Source of the DNA: Bacteroidales bacterium
GTDB lineage: Bacteria; Bacteroidota; Bacteroidia; Bacteroidales; F082
Length of the DNA: 64,000 bases
Assembly: GCA_017427985.1 (NCBI GenBank)
Contig: JAFRRS010000004.1
Coordinates: 124,001-188,000, forward strand
Reading direction: 5' to 3'
The position numbers and the translations under genes are program-made. Shown piece after piece: positions 9,477 to 18,522 of the stretch (positions are counted from its first letter, which is position 1; each line of letters opens with the position of its first letter). The notes under the pieces are model-generated. The model did no database searches and was not told the origin of the DNA. It saw only the letters and a program-made list of their open reading frames with translations.

Positions 9477-9495
9477 GAGTTAAAAATATTGAATT

Positions 9496-11259
9496 TTGGA
9501 AACGCGCTGGATTATAGCAAAAGATGTAGATAAACAAATAGTTAAGAGTCTCTCGGAGTCGTTGGGCATCGATGAGAATCTGGCTACTTTGTTAGTTCAG
9601 CGCGACATCACTAATTACAACGAGGCGAAAAACTTCTTCAGACCGTCGCTGGAGCATCTTCACGACCCGTTCCTGATGAAAGACATGGACAAGGCTGTCG
9701 ACCGTCTTCAAAAAGCGATGAATGAAGGTGAGAAAATCCTCATCTACGGTGACTACGACGTGGACGGAACCACTGCTGTCGCCTTGATTTACACGTATCT
9801 GAAGAATTTCGTCAACAAAAAGAAAATAGAGTTTTACATCCCTGACCGTTACGAAGAAGGTTACGGAATTTCATACAAAGGCATTGACTACGCTGCCGAC
9901 AACGGATTCGGTCTTGTCATCGTCCTTGACTGCGGCATCAAGGCTGTCGAGAAAATAGACTATGCCAACGAGCGTGGTGTCGACTTCATCATCTGCGACC
10001 ATCACCGTCCTGACGAGGTGATTCCGCGTGCTGCGGCAGTCCTCGACTCCAAGCGTCCTGATTGCGAATATCCTTACAAAGAGCTTTCGGGCTGCGGTGT
10101 CGGCTTCAAACTCATCACAGCTTTGTCGATGCGTCTTGGCAGACCTATTGAAGAAGTCTACGAACTCCTTGATTATGTGGCTGTCAGCATCGCTGCCGAC
10201 ATTGTGCCGATAACTGGAGAAAACAGAGTCTTGGCATATTTCGGATTAAAGCTCCTCAACAAGAACCCGCGTCCGGGCATCGAGGCGGTGCTGCGTCACG
10301 CTAACATCCACCGTCGCGATGAGGAATCCATTTCGGTGGTAGACACGCAAAACGTCCTTGAAAGAGAGCTGACTATCAGCGACTTGGTGTTTTTAATCGG
10401 TCCGCGTATCAACGCCGCGGGACGTTTGGAAAAAGCCAGCGACTCCGTGAGACTGCTTCTTGCCACCAACTACGACCACGCCGAGAAACTCGCATCGAGC
10501 ATCAACGACCTCAACGTGAAACGCCGTGAGTTTGACAACGCCATCACTGAAGAGGCTCTCCAGATGATTGACGCTGACGAGAAGATGAAAAACGCCAAGA
10601 GCACCGTGATTTTCAACGAGAACTGGCACAAGGGCGTGATCGGAATCGTGGCATCAAGGCTCACTGACTCCTACTACCGTCCGACGATAGTGTTGACGCG
10701 CTCTGGCAACCTTATCACGGGTTCAGCACGTTCTATCAAGAACTTCGACATTTACGATGCCATCGATTCGTGTTCGGATATTCTTGAACACTTCGGAGGA
10801 CATAAATATGCGGCAGGTCTTTCTTTGAAGCCGGAACATCTGGAAGAATTTTCCGAACGTTTTGAGAAATATGTTTCCGAACATATTGAGGAGGACGATT
10901 TGACGCCTGAGCTCAATGTCGACATCCAAATGGATTTCACGAGTATCACACCGAAGTTTGTGCGTATTTTAAAGCAGTTCGCCCCATTCGGACCAGGCAA
11001 CTTATCGCCTGTTTTCCTTACCAAAAACGTAATCGACGCAGGATTCTCACGCGCTGTTGGAAACCGCAAGCACTTGAAACTCAGCGTCATGCAGCAAGGC
11101 AACACCGAATGTGTCTTTTCTGGAATCGCTTTCCAGAAAGGAGAGCTTTATGAAAGAATCCACGACAAGGAGCCTTTCTCGATGTGTTATTACATTGAAG
11201 AGAATTTCTGGCAGGGAAAAACTTCGCTGCAACTAAATGTCAAAGACATAAAGTTTTAA
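9496..11259 (+). CDS. recJ: Single-stranded-DNA-specific 5'-3' exonuclease RecJ
   Basis: This 587-residue DHH-family nuclease acts in recombination and mismatch/base-excision repair. Visible motifs are GDYDVDGTT (85-93) and DHH (168-170) for the metal-dependent core, GPRINAAGR (302-310), and the DHHA1 motif GGHKYAAG (434-441). An OB-like C-terminal domain follows. No ATG is available: upstream of the motif-bearing frame the only sensible start is TTG at 9496, placed 20 bp after the promoter -7 box. Its 3' end overlaps the convergent LysE-type gene by 20 bp. Confidence 0.93.
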   Translation: METRWIIAKDVDKQIVKSLSESLGIDENLATLLVQRDITNYNEAKNFFRPSLEHLHDPFLMKDMDKAVDRLQKAMNEGEKILIYGDYDVDGTTAVALIYTYLKNFVNKKKIEFYIPDRYEEGYGISYKGIDYAADNGFGLVIVLDCGIKAVEKIDYANERGVDFIICDHHRPDEVIPRAAAVLDSKRPDCEYPYKELSGCGVGFKLITALSMRLGRPIEEVYELLDYVAVSIAADIVPITGENRVLAYFGLKLLNKNPRPGIEAVLRHANIHRRDEESISVVDTQNVLERELTISDLVFLIGPRINAAGRLEKASDSVRLLLATNYDHAEKLASSINDLNVKRREFDNAITEEALQMIDADEKMKNAKSTVIFNENWHKGVIGIVASRLTDSYYRPTIVLTRSGNLITGSARSIKNFDIYDAIDSCSDILEHFGGHKYAAGLSLKPEHLEEFSERFEKYVSEHIEEDDLTPELNVDIQMDFTSITPKFVRILKQFAPFGPGNLSPVFLTKNVIDAGFSRAVGNRKHLKLSVMQQGNTECVFSGIAFQKGELYERIHDKEPFSMCYYIEENFWQGKTSLQLNVKDIKF

Positions 11260-11968
11260 TTATCACCCTGATTATCAGTATCACACCGCAAAGAGCAAGG
11301 ACGATTCCCGTGCCCTGGTTTAGGAGTTTCATGCGGCGTTCGGTGAAAAAGCGTTTCAATGAGTACGCGCCCACTATCTTCAAAATGTCTATAGCGAAAA
11401 CTGTGGCGAAAGTGCCCAGGAAAAACAACGTCACAAGGCTTTCATTTCCGTCATAAACGTCTGAGCCTGAAACTGTTGCCACACTTCCCATCCAAAAGAC
11501 CCAGATAAAAGGATTGAAGATATTCATTATGAAGCCTTTGGACAGATAGACATACCAGCGTGGACCTTCACGTTTTATATCCAATTTCTCGTCTATTTTG
11601 TCGAGACGCTGGTCTATTTTCTCAAATTTTTTCTCGACTTCTTCAAGTTGAGCGCTTTTTTTCTCCGAGCGCGCCACTATCTTTTCCGGTTTGCTATAAT
11701 AAGTGAAGATGCCGAATCCGATAACTATCAAGCCGGCAGTGATTCCTGCAACAAGACCGTTTCCTCCGCCGTCAAATGTCAGCTGGATTGAGGTCATCAT
11801 CATCAGGACGACGACGATGATATCGCTCAGCATAACGCCGACGTCAAACATCAGGGCTTTTCTGAAGCCTTTGCTTATGCTTGTCTGGATTAGCAGAAAA
11901 AACGCCGGTCCGATTCCGAAAACTGTCGCCAGGGTCAAACCCATCAAAGCGCCATGAAAAAATACCAT
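11240..11968 (-). CDS. LysE/RhtB-type translocator with a charged coiled insert
   Basis: This 242-residue membrane protein has about six hydrophobic helices and the LysE-family opening (GLTLATVFGIGPAFFLLIQT). The family exports amino acids or related solutes. Between helices 3 and 4 (about residues 92-140) lies a highly charged, heptad-like stretch including EEVEKKFEKIDQRLDKIDEK. Classical LysE proteins have only a short loop there, which explains the extra length over the usual 200-220 residues. The last codons overlap the end of recJ on the opposite strand. Substrate unknown. Confidence 0.8.
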   Translation of the reverse strand: MVFFHGALMGLTLATVFGIGPAFFLLIQTSISKGFRKALMFDVGVMLSDIIVVVLMMMTSIQLTFDGGGNGLVAGITAGLIVIGFGIFTYYSKPEKIVARSEKKSAQLEEVEKKFEKIDQRLDKIDEKLDIKREGPRWYVYLSKGFIMNIFNPFIWVFWMGSVATVSGSDVYDGNESLVTLFFLGTFATVFAIDILKIVGAYSLKRFFTERRMKLLNQGTGIVLALCGVILIIRVIIKTLCL

Positions 11969-12034
11969 ATTTTTATACTTTTCTCGAAACTACAAAAGTA
12001 CAAAAATATTTTTAAACCAAATATTTCTTTTCTT

Positions 12035-14605
12035 TTATTTGCAAGCAACCACCACTGTCTTTTTCAATCTTTTTACAACTCCTTGTGTATCAAAAAGTTC
12101 AACATATATTATATAGATTCCAACGGGCACAATTTTTCCGTTTTCATCCGTACCGTTCCAAACAAAAAGGCTTTGATGACCGATATTTTGACCATGAACC
12201 AAATTATTTATGAAACCTCCTTGAGAATTAAGAACCGAAATGCTAGCAGAATAGTCACTGCTGAAAGATGTCAAATTTATCGTGGTTACGTCATCAAAGC
12301 CGTCATTGTCAGGGGAAAAAACTGGAGGAAAAACGACCACTTCGGCGTTATCTCCAGGATTTTCAATGAAAACAGAGTTTTTATATCCAGGTGTTCCGTA
12401 CAACGGAGCTGCAGCGGAGTGCCAATTATCCGAATCAAATGAACTGAAATCGGGATTGACCCGTTCAAGAGAAACACCTTTTGTCACAGTCAGTAAAGGA
12501 TAATGAGAATCGTCATCATAACTCATGATGTCGACGATTTCATCATCGTAGTATAAAACTGCCTTGGCACCGTCATTCGGGTAAGACGGAAAACTCTCCA
12601 TTCTTATAAAATTATCAGCAGAACAATCGTATTGATAAGCAATCTCATTGGGTGTCTTTGTCAGAAGCAAGTATTCATGCGGCAAAAGCAACCGGTTTTC
12701 TTCGCAAATCCTCTTAACTGTAGTGTCAGGTGGACTTGGAAAAGACGTTTTCACTGCACCTATTTTTAATCTGCTGATATTCAATATCTTACCTGATTTG
12801 TTATACAGCTCGACGTAATCAGCAGCTGGTGCGATGGGGTCAAAAAGTATTTCATTAATGACCACATCGCCTCCAACTGCCTCGTCCGGTAGTCCAAAAG
12901 CGCATCTGTGGCCAGATGGTAATGGCATTCCCGAACACGAAGAACCAAAAACCAAAATTATAATAACAGATTGATCAATTAAGCCTTGTTCAAAATACAA
13001 CTGCACTCTGTCAGATTTGCCATCTGGAATAATTGCGTCATAAGGATGGATGTCATAATCCTCAAGAGTGTAATTATTTATATTTGTCAACTCATTTCTA
13101 TCCATTTTTTGATTAAAAACCAACTCTATCGTATTGTCAGACAACACGTTTACGTAATCAACAGCAGGTGCAACAGGATTGTCATCATCAACGGAATTGA
13201 TTTTGCCTGGAGTGCCGCCATTTCTGTCGCAGCTCGCCTTCCAATTAGATTCACCAACACAAGGTGAATACGTGTCAATTTGTTCAAGCGACCATCCTCC
13301 TTCAGATTTTTCATTATCGTGATACCAAGACATGTTAAAGCTGACATCCGAAACCAAAACATCATCAGCATTTTTCAAGGACATATAAACTCCAGCATTT
13401 GTTATCGAAAGAGAAGAAAAACCATAGCAATCGCCATAATCATTCAAATATTGCACGGCATCGATTTTACATAATATCAAATAGCCATTTGCTTGAATTA
13501 CAACATCTTCTGTTATTATTTTCTCACCATTTCCGACAGTAAAAACCCAGTCTTTAATGTTTATAGGTGCTTCCGTCGTGTTGAACAATTCAACATATTC
13601 AAATGAAGGCAAACCGACAGTCGGCTCTGGGTCCGCCATTATTTCGTTTATCACAATATCATTTTCGTGGATGGTATGATGAACGAAAGAACGTTGTATA
13701 TTTTCCGCAGTATTTCCAGACAAATCCTGTATTTTATTGATATTTAAGGTGTAATTTATATCTTCCTGGATCTTATTTGAATAAGACAAAATCAAAGTAG
13801 ACTTGCTCCATGCGAACTCGGCATACATCGGTTCTCCAAGCCCATTATCTATGGAATAATTATCGCTGTCAAGGGCATAAATATCATCAATCGGTTCGGA
13901 GAAGTCAAGTTGTATCTTGTTGTATTTCAATACCGTAAGATTCTTTAAATATGGCGGTTCCGTGTCTATTATCTTCGAGCCGAAATAAACATCGTCGAGA
14001 TAGACTTTTTTAGCGTTGCTCGAAGTATAAGTTATCTTTATTCCAAAATTGCCTGTCGGCTCATAGTTTTTATCAACACCTTGTGCCTCAATTTGGTAAT
14101 CGCCAGAACCTGTTTTATCAACGAAAATATTCCACAAGCCTTCAGCATCACGCGTAACTTTGAATGAGGCAGAAAACGCAGATGCGATAAAAGTGTCTGT
14201 GCCACGGCATACGCTCACGCTTGACTCGCCGTCAACACGTTGTAAGTCAATCACATCGTTGCTTCCCGCCTCCCCAAAGCGAATAAAGTATTTATCACAA
14301 AGAACCACATCGCAAAAATTCTTTCCCGAAGGAGCAAAGGCTTCACGTAACCAAAAATGCCATTCGAAATCAGTAATTCCCGAGTTTTGGTTAGTGTTTT
14401 CACAAAACAAATAAGCATCGCCGCCAGATTCAGCGTTAAGCTGCAGCTGTCCGTTATCGTTTACAATAAACAATGATTCGGTTCCAGTCCAGGCAGGATT
14501 GGCAGTAAAATCACCATCCGAGAAATCATCGTAAACCTGCGCGAGACCCGACAGCGGCATTATTAATATAAGGTATGCCAGAAACCGTAACATTTTTACA
14601 TCCAT
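12035..14605 (-). CDS. Large secreted lamin-tail-domain protein with gliding-motility-type C-terminus
   Basis: This 856-residue exported protein has a signal peptide ending LSGLAQ (about residue 22). Domains in order: a beta-sandwich (about 25-215), an Ig-like Big_5 domain (about 215-310), a lamin-tail domain (about 315-440, VINEIMADP), a second Big_5 domain (about 480-575), a second lamin-tail domain (about 590-720, VINEILFDP) and a FlgD/CHU_C-like C-terminus (about 765-856, PVFSPDNDGFDD). The family is common at the Bacteroidota surface; no enzyme motif is visible. Met5 is an equally good start. It is transcribed away from asd, with overlapping promoters. Confidence 0.85.
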   Translation of the reverse strand: MDVKMLRFLAYLILIMPLSGLAQVYDDFSDGDFTANPAWTGTESLFIVNDNGQLQLNAESGGDAYLFCENTNQNSGITDFEWHFWLREAFAPSGKNFCDVVLCDKYFIRFGEAGSNDVIDLQRVDGESSVSVCRGTDTFIASAFSASFKVTRDAEGLWNIFVDKTGSGDYQIEAQGVDKNYEPTGNFGIKITYTSSNAKKVYLDDVYFGSKIIDTEPPYLKNLTVLKYNKIQLDFSEPIDDIYALDSDNYSIDNGLGEPMYAEFAWSKSTLILSYSNKIQEDINYTLNINKIQDLSGNTAENIQRSFVHHTIHENDIVINEIMADPEPTVGLPSFEYVELFNTTEAPINIKDWVFTVGNGEKIITEDVVIQANGYLILCKIDAVQYLNDYGDCYGFSSLSITNAGVYMSLKNADDVLVSDVSFNMSWYHDNEKSEGGWSLEQIDTYSPCVGESNWKASCDRNGGTPGKINSVDDDNPVAPAVDYVNVLSDNTIELVFNQKMDRNELTNINNYTLEDYDIHPYDAIIPDGKSDRVQLYFEQGLIDQSVIIILVFGSSCSGMPLPSGHRCAFGLPDEAVGGDVVINEILFDPIAPAADYVELYNKSGKILNISRLKIGAVKTSFPSPPDTTVKRICEENRLLLPHEYLLLTKTPNEIAYQYDCSADNFIRMESFPSYPNDGAKAVLYYDDEIVDIMSYDDDSHYPLLTVTKGVSLERVNPDFSSFDSDNWHSAAAPLYGTPGYKNSVFIENPGDNAEVVVFPPVFSPDNDGFDDVTTINLTSFSSDYSASISVLNSQGGFINNLVHGQNIGHQSLFVWNGTDENGKIVPVGIYIIYVELFDTQGVVKRLKKTVVVACK

Positions 14606-14631
14606 AACTTAAATGTTTGAGTTTTTTTATG

Positions 14632-14649
14632 TACTTTTGCGCAAAAGTA
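14632..14649. promoter_or_regulatory. Face-to-face -7 boxes in one perfect palindrome (divergent promoter)
   Basis: TACTTTTGCGCAAAAGTA is a perfect 18-bp palindrome. Each half is a TAnnTTTGC-type -7 box, one pointing to asd (plus), the other to the lamin-tail gene (minus). The two start sites would lie in each other's -7 region, so firing should be mutually exclusive. Confidence 0.6.
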
Positions 14650-14785
14650 TAACATTAATTTTTAACGAGTGTCATTTTTAACATAATTTAACATTTGAAG
14701 GCGAGAAAACGGGCAATTGTTAAAAAATTTTAAGAAAAAACGGCATATTTGTTAAAAAAATTTAACATTTTAGGAGGTCTAAAAC

Positions 14786-15772
14786 ATGAAAATAGCTGTC
14801 ATCGGAGCAACAGGACTTGTAGGACAGAAGATGCTTCAGGTATTGGCAGAGCGTAATTTGCCAATTGACGAACTTATTGTTGCGGCATCAGAGCGTTCCA
14901 TCGGCAAAAAAACTTTGTTTAAAGGCAAAGAACACACCTTGATTTCCGTCGAAGAGGCGATAGAAAAACGTCCCGACATCGCTATTTTCTCCGCCGGTGC
15001 CGACGCCTCAAAAAAATACGCCCCGCTTTTTGCGGAAAAAGGCACTTACGTCGTCGACAACAGCTCCGCATGGCGCAAAATTAAAGGTATTCCTTTGGTC
15101 GTTCCTGAAATAAATGCCGATGACATAACCGTTGACACTCATATCATTGCGAATCCAAACTGCTCGACAATCGAACTTGTGATGGCGCTTGCTCCAATGC
15201 ATCGCCGTTATGGAATAAAACGTATTGTGGTGTCAACGTATCAGTCGGTGAGCGGAAGCGGAATCAAGGGATTAAACCAACTGCACTGCGAGCAGCGTGG
15301 TGAAAAAGCCGAAAATCCAGCGTATCCGCACCAGATTCACGAGAATATCATCCCTCATGGCGGCAATTTCTTGGAAGACGGCAACACGACCGAAGAAGAC
15401 AAGCTTATTTTTGAGACAAACAAAATCTTACATTCGAATATCGCTGTTTCTGCAACGGTGGCACGCGTTCCCGTCTACGGCGGACATTCCGAATCAGTGA
15501 ATGTGGAGTTTTCACAACCATTTGATATTCAGGAAATTAGAAATATTTTAGAAAACACCCCAGGAGTTATCGTAGCCGACAATCCAAGTGAAAATCTTTA
15601 TCCGACACCGTTGATGGCATACGATAGAGATGAGGTTTTTGTGGGACGAATGAGACGCGACAACAGCATCGAAAACGGCTTCAATTTCTGGGTTGTTTCG
15701 GATAATATTAGAAAAGGTGCAGCGACGAATGCAGTGGAGATTGCAGAATATTTAATTAAAAAATTCAAGTAA
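14786..15772 (+). CDS. asd: Aspartate-semialdehyde dehydrogenase
   Basis: This 328-residue enzyme makes aspartate semialdehyde from aspartyl phosphate, the branch point to lysine/diaminopimelate, threonine and methionine. It shows the NADP loop GATGLVG (7-13) and the catalytic Cys126 in NPNCST. Length and motifs are standard. The predicted leader from the divergent promoter is about 140 nt and AT-rich, with no clear attenuator. A 20-bp palindrome starts on the base after the stop codon and separates asd from ribF. Confidence 0.95.
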   Translation: MKIAVIGATGLVGQKMLQVLAERNLPIDELIVAASERSIGKKTLFKGKEHTLISVEEAIEKRPDIAIFSAGADASKKYAPLFAEKGTYVVDNSSAWRKIKGIPLVVPEINADDITVDTHIIANPNCSTIELVMALAPMHRRYGIKRIVVSTYQSVSGSGIKGLNQLHCEQRGEKAENPAYPHQIHENIIPHGGNFLEDGNTTEEDKLIFETNKILHSNIAVSATVARVPVYGGHSESVNVEFSQPFDIQEIRNILENTPGVIVADNPSENLYPTPLMAYDRDEVFVGRMRRDNSIENGFNFWVVSDNIRKGAATNAVEIAEYLIKKFK

Positions 15773-15792
15773 GGACAAGGCATGCCTTGTCC
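15773..15792. repeat. Perfect 20-bp palindrome, GGACAAGG family, copy 1
   Basis: GGACAAGGCATGCCTTGTCC starts immediately after the asd stop codon and is followed by GTAC. The identical 20-mer recurs at 49319-49338. Confidence 0.85.
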
Positions 15793-15804
15793 GTACAGGA
15801 TAAC

Positions 15805-16740
15805 ATGAAAATATATTACGACATAGAGAATTTTAAAAAAGTGCCGAATGCTGTTGTTACCATCGGGACGTTCGACGGCGTGCATCTTGGCCATCAGGTC
15901 ATTTTGAAAAACCTTGTGAACAAGGCAAAAGAGGTTGGTGGCGAGAGCGTAGTAGTCACTTTTTATCCGCATCCGAGGCAAGTTCTCAGCAACGATTCCA
16001 GCATACGTTTCATTTCCACACAGGAAGAAAAAATCCGTCATCTGGAAGCGTTAGGCATTGATAATCTTATCATTATAAAATTTACAAAAGAGTTTGCAAG
16101 CACCTCTTCCGAAGATTTTATCAAAAACTACATTGTAAAAAACATCCAACCGGCAGTGCTGATTATCGGTTACGACCATCATTTCGGGAACAACCGACAA
16201 GGAGATTTTGAGATGCTTTACGAACTTGGAAGCATTTATCATTTCAAAGTTGATAAGATTCAGGAGCAAGACATTGAAAATGTGGCGATTAGCTCAACAA
16301 AAATACGTCATTTTTTGGAAAATGGAGATATAAAAAAGGCTAACAAACTTCTCGGTTATCATTTTTCTTACACAGGCAAAGTCATTCACGGTCAAGGAGT
16401 TGGACATAAAATGGGATATCCGACAGCGAATATTGAGGTTGAAGACGAGTTTAAACTCATTGAAAAACCAGGTGTTTATGCCACTTTCGTCGATTTTGAC
16501 GGAAAATCGTATCCTGCGATGACATATATCGGAAACCGCCCGACACTGCATGACAATCGTCCGCAAAGCATTGAATCTTATTTGATTAACTTCAACGGAA
16601 ATCTTTATGAAAAAGAAATAAAACTACGATTTGTCGATTTTGTGAGGGATGACAAGAAATTTGACGACACAGAAGCTTTGAAGCGACAGATTGGTATCGA
16701 TGAGAAAAATATTATTAACATTTTAAATCAAATAGTATGA
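15805..16740 (+). CDS. ribF: Bifunctional riboflavin kinase / FAD synthetase
   Basis: This 311-residue enzyme converts riboflavin to FMN and FAD. The N-terminal nucleotidyltransferase domain has GTFDGVHLGHQ near residue 22 and GYDHHFG. The C-terminal flavokinase domain has GHKMGYPTANI and IGNRPT. A TTG at 15787 would add six residues but lies in the palindrome-derived spacer, so the ATG at 15805 is preferred. The stop overlaps the next start (ATGA). Confidence 0.94.
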   Translation: MKIYYDIENFKKVPNAVVTIGTFDGVHLGHQVILKNLVNKAKEVGGESVVVTFYPHPRQVLSNDSSIRFISTQEEKIRHLEALGIDNLIIIKFTKEFASTSSEDFIKNYIVKNIQPAVLIIGYDHHFGNNRQGDFEMLYELGSIYHFKVDKIQEQDIENVAISSTKIRHFLENGDIKKANKLLGYHFSYTGKVIHGQGVGHKMGYPTANIEVEDEFKLIEKPGVYATFVDFDGKSYPAMTYIGNRPTLHDNRPQSIESYLINFNGNLYEKEIKLRFVDFVRDDKKFDDTEALKRQIGIDEKNIINILNQIV

Positions 16741-18476
16741 AGAAAATCTTAACATTAGTTGCAATTTTAAGCCTTCTCGGGATGACGAAGGCGGTTGCAT
16801 GCACCAATTTCCTTGTCACCAAGGGCGCATCGGCAGACGGCTCGACCATGATTTCGTATGCCGCTGATTCTCATGTGCTTTACGGTGAATTATATCATTA
16901 TCCGGCAGCCGATTATCCGGAAGGAGCCATGCGCAAACTTTATGATTGGGACAGCGGAAGATATCTCGGTGAGATTCCGGAAGTGCGTCACACATACAAC
17001 GTGGTAGGCAACATGAACGAGTGGCAGCTCGCAATCGGCGAGACGACCTACGGAGGACTTGAAAGCCTTTGGGAAGGCGACGGTCTGATGGATTACGGCA
17101 CATTGATTTACATCTCGTTACAGCGTTGCAAGACAGCACGCGAGGCTATCAAAAACATCGCCGAACTCACAGCTGCATACGGCTATATCAGCGAGGGCGA
17201 GTCGTTCTCGATTGCCGACACCGAAGAGGTCTGGATCATGGAAATGATTGGAAAAGGCAAGTTTGAGAAAGGCATGGTTTGGGTTGCACGCCGCATCCCT
17301 GACGGATATGTCTGCGGTCACGCCAACCAGGCACGCATCACGACATTCCCGCTTGCAAAAAACAACAAAACCTCTGTGACATCAAAGGATTTCAAGAAGT
17401 TCATGACCGATATGAACATAGACTGCATCTATGCGGAAGACGTGATTTCATTCGCAAAGAAGAATAACTTCTATGTCGGAAAAGATGAAGACTTCTCATT
17501 CTCAGACGTTTACGCTCCTGTTGACTTCGGTGCCGCCCGTGGCTGCGAGTTACGTGTGTGGGCTATGTTCAACAAAGCCGCTGACGGCATGGATGCTTAT
17601 TGGGACTATGCCACCGGCCGTGACATCAAGCGCGTAAAGCCATACGAGCAAGGCAAGCCACAGACTGTTGAGAACTTCCCAAGCAACAAAATGCCTCTTT
17701 GGGTGAAGCCTAATGATAAGGTGTCGGTTTTGGACATGATGAATTTCATGCGCGACCATCTCGAAGGCACAGAACTCGACATGTCGAAAGACCTCGGTGC
17801 AGGTCCGTTCCACTGCCCATATCGTTGGCGTCCAATGGGTTTTGAAGTCGACGGAGTGAGTTACGTCCACGAAAGAACCACTGCCACCCAGCAGACAGGC
17901 TTCTCGTTTGTCTCACAGAGCAACGCCAACAGCATCCCTGAGATTGGCGGTATCATCTGGTGGGGCGTCGACGATGCGGCAAGCACCGTTTATTGCCCGA
18001 TGTACACCTGCATGACAGAGATTCCGCTCTGCTATCGCGTCGGAAACGGCTCAATGATGGAGTTTTCAGAGACAGCAGGATTCTGGATTTTCAACCAGGT
18101 GTCGAATTTCGCTTACACAAAATATGACTTCATCCATCCGGAAATAGCTGAAAAACAAGCGGAATATGAGCAAGGATGGGTTAAAGAGACGCAAAAAATC
18201 AACGTCAAGGCCTCGAACATCTACGCAAAAGACCCGGCAGAGGCTGTGAAATTCCTCACCGAATATTCAAACAACGAAGCGATGAAACTTTGCGCTGACT
18301 GGAAGGCATTTTACCAGTATCTCTTTGTGAAATATATGGATGGAAACGTCAAAACCGACCGTATAACTCCTAAGGGTTACAAATATTACGCTCCAAAAGT
18401 GGAACAGCCGAAATACAGCGATGAATTCTACAAGGCAATCATCAACGAAACGGGTGATAAACTGAAAGCTTATTAA
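16737..18476 (+). CDS. C69-family dipeptidase (PepD-like), secreted
   Basis: This 579-residue Ntn-hydrolase-type peptidase has a signal peptide (about 1-21) cut just before Cys22 in ACTNFLVTKGAS; that Cys is the expected N-terminal nucleophile after cleavage. Other family stretches are GESFSIADTEEVWIMEM and GHANQARI. C69 enzymes hydrolyse dipeptides and supply amino acids to peptide-fermenting Bacteroidota. The ATG overlaps the ribF stop by 4 bp, indicating coupling. Confidence 0.92.
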   Translation: MKKILTLVAILSLLGMTKAVACTNFLVTKGASADGSTMISYAADSHVLYGELYHYPAADYPEGAMRKLYDWDSGRYLGEIPEVRHTYNVVGNMNEWQLAIGETTYGGLESLWEGDGLMDYGTLIYISLQRCKTAREAIKNIAELTAAYGYISEGESFSIADTEEVWIMEMIGKGKFEKGMVWVARRIPDGYVCGHANQARITTFPLAKNNKTSVTSKDFKKFMTDMNIDCIYAEDVISFAKKNNFYVGKDEDFSFSDVYAPVDFGAARGCELRVWAMFNKAADGMDAYWDYATGRDIKRVKPYEQGKPQTVENFPSNKMPLWVKPNDKVSVLDMMNFMRDHLEGTELDMSKDLGAGPFHCPYRWRPMGFEVDGVSYVHERTTATQQTGFSFVSQSNANSIPEIGGIIWWGVDDAASTVYCPMYTCMTEIPLCYRVGNGSMMEFSETAGFWIFNQVSNFAYTKYDFIHPEIAEKQAEYEQGWVKETQKINVKASNIYAKDPAEAVKFLTEYSNNEAMKLCADWKAFYQYLFVKYMDGNVKTDRITPKGYKYYAPKVEQPKYSDEFYKAIINETGDKLKAY

Positions 18477-18522
18477 TAGTTAGTCAGTTAGTCAGTTGTT
18501 CAGTTTAACTGGCTAACTGATT
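18477..18522. repeat. Octamer-word inverted element E3
   Basis: Tandem 8-mers of the form TTAGTCAG / TTGTTCAG turn at TTTAACTG into inverted words GCTAACTG. The element fills the gap between convergent genes and contains the stop codon of the MoxR gene (18505-18507). The same word family builds the element at 62617-62747. Confidence 0.7.

Noticed and set aside
14650..14785. Amino-acid-responsive riboswitch or attenuator in the asd leader
   Set aside because: The leader is a run of AT-rich sequence with TTTAACATT words, without a lysine-riboswitch-like fold, leader peptide or terminator hairpin.
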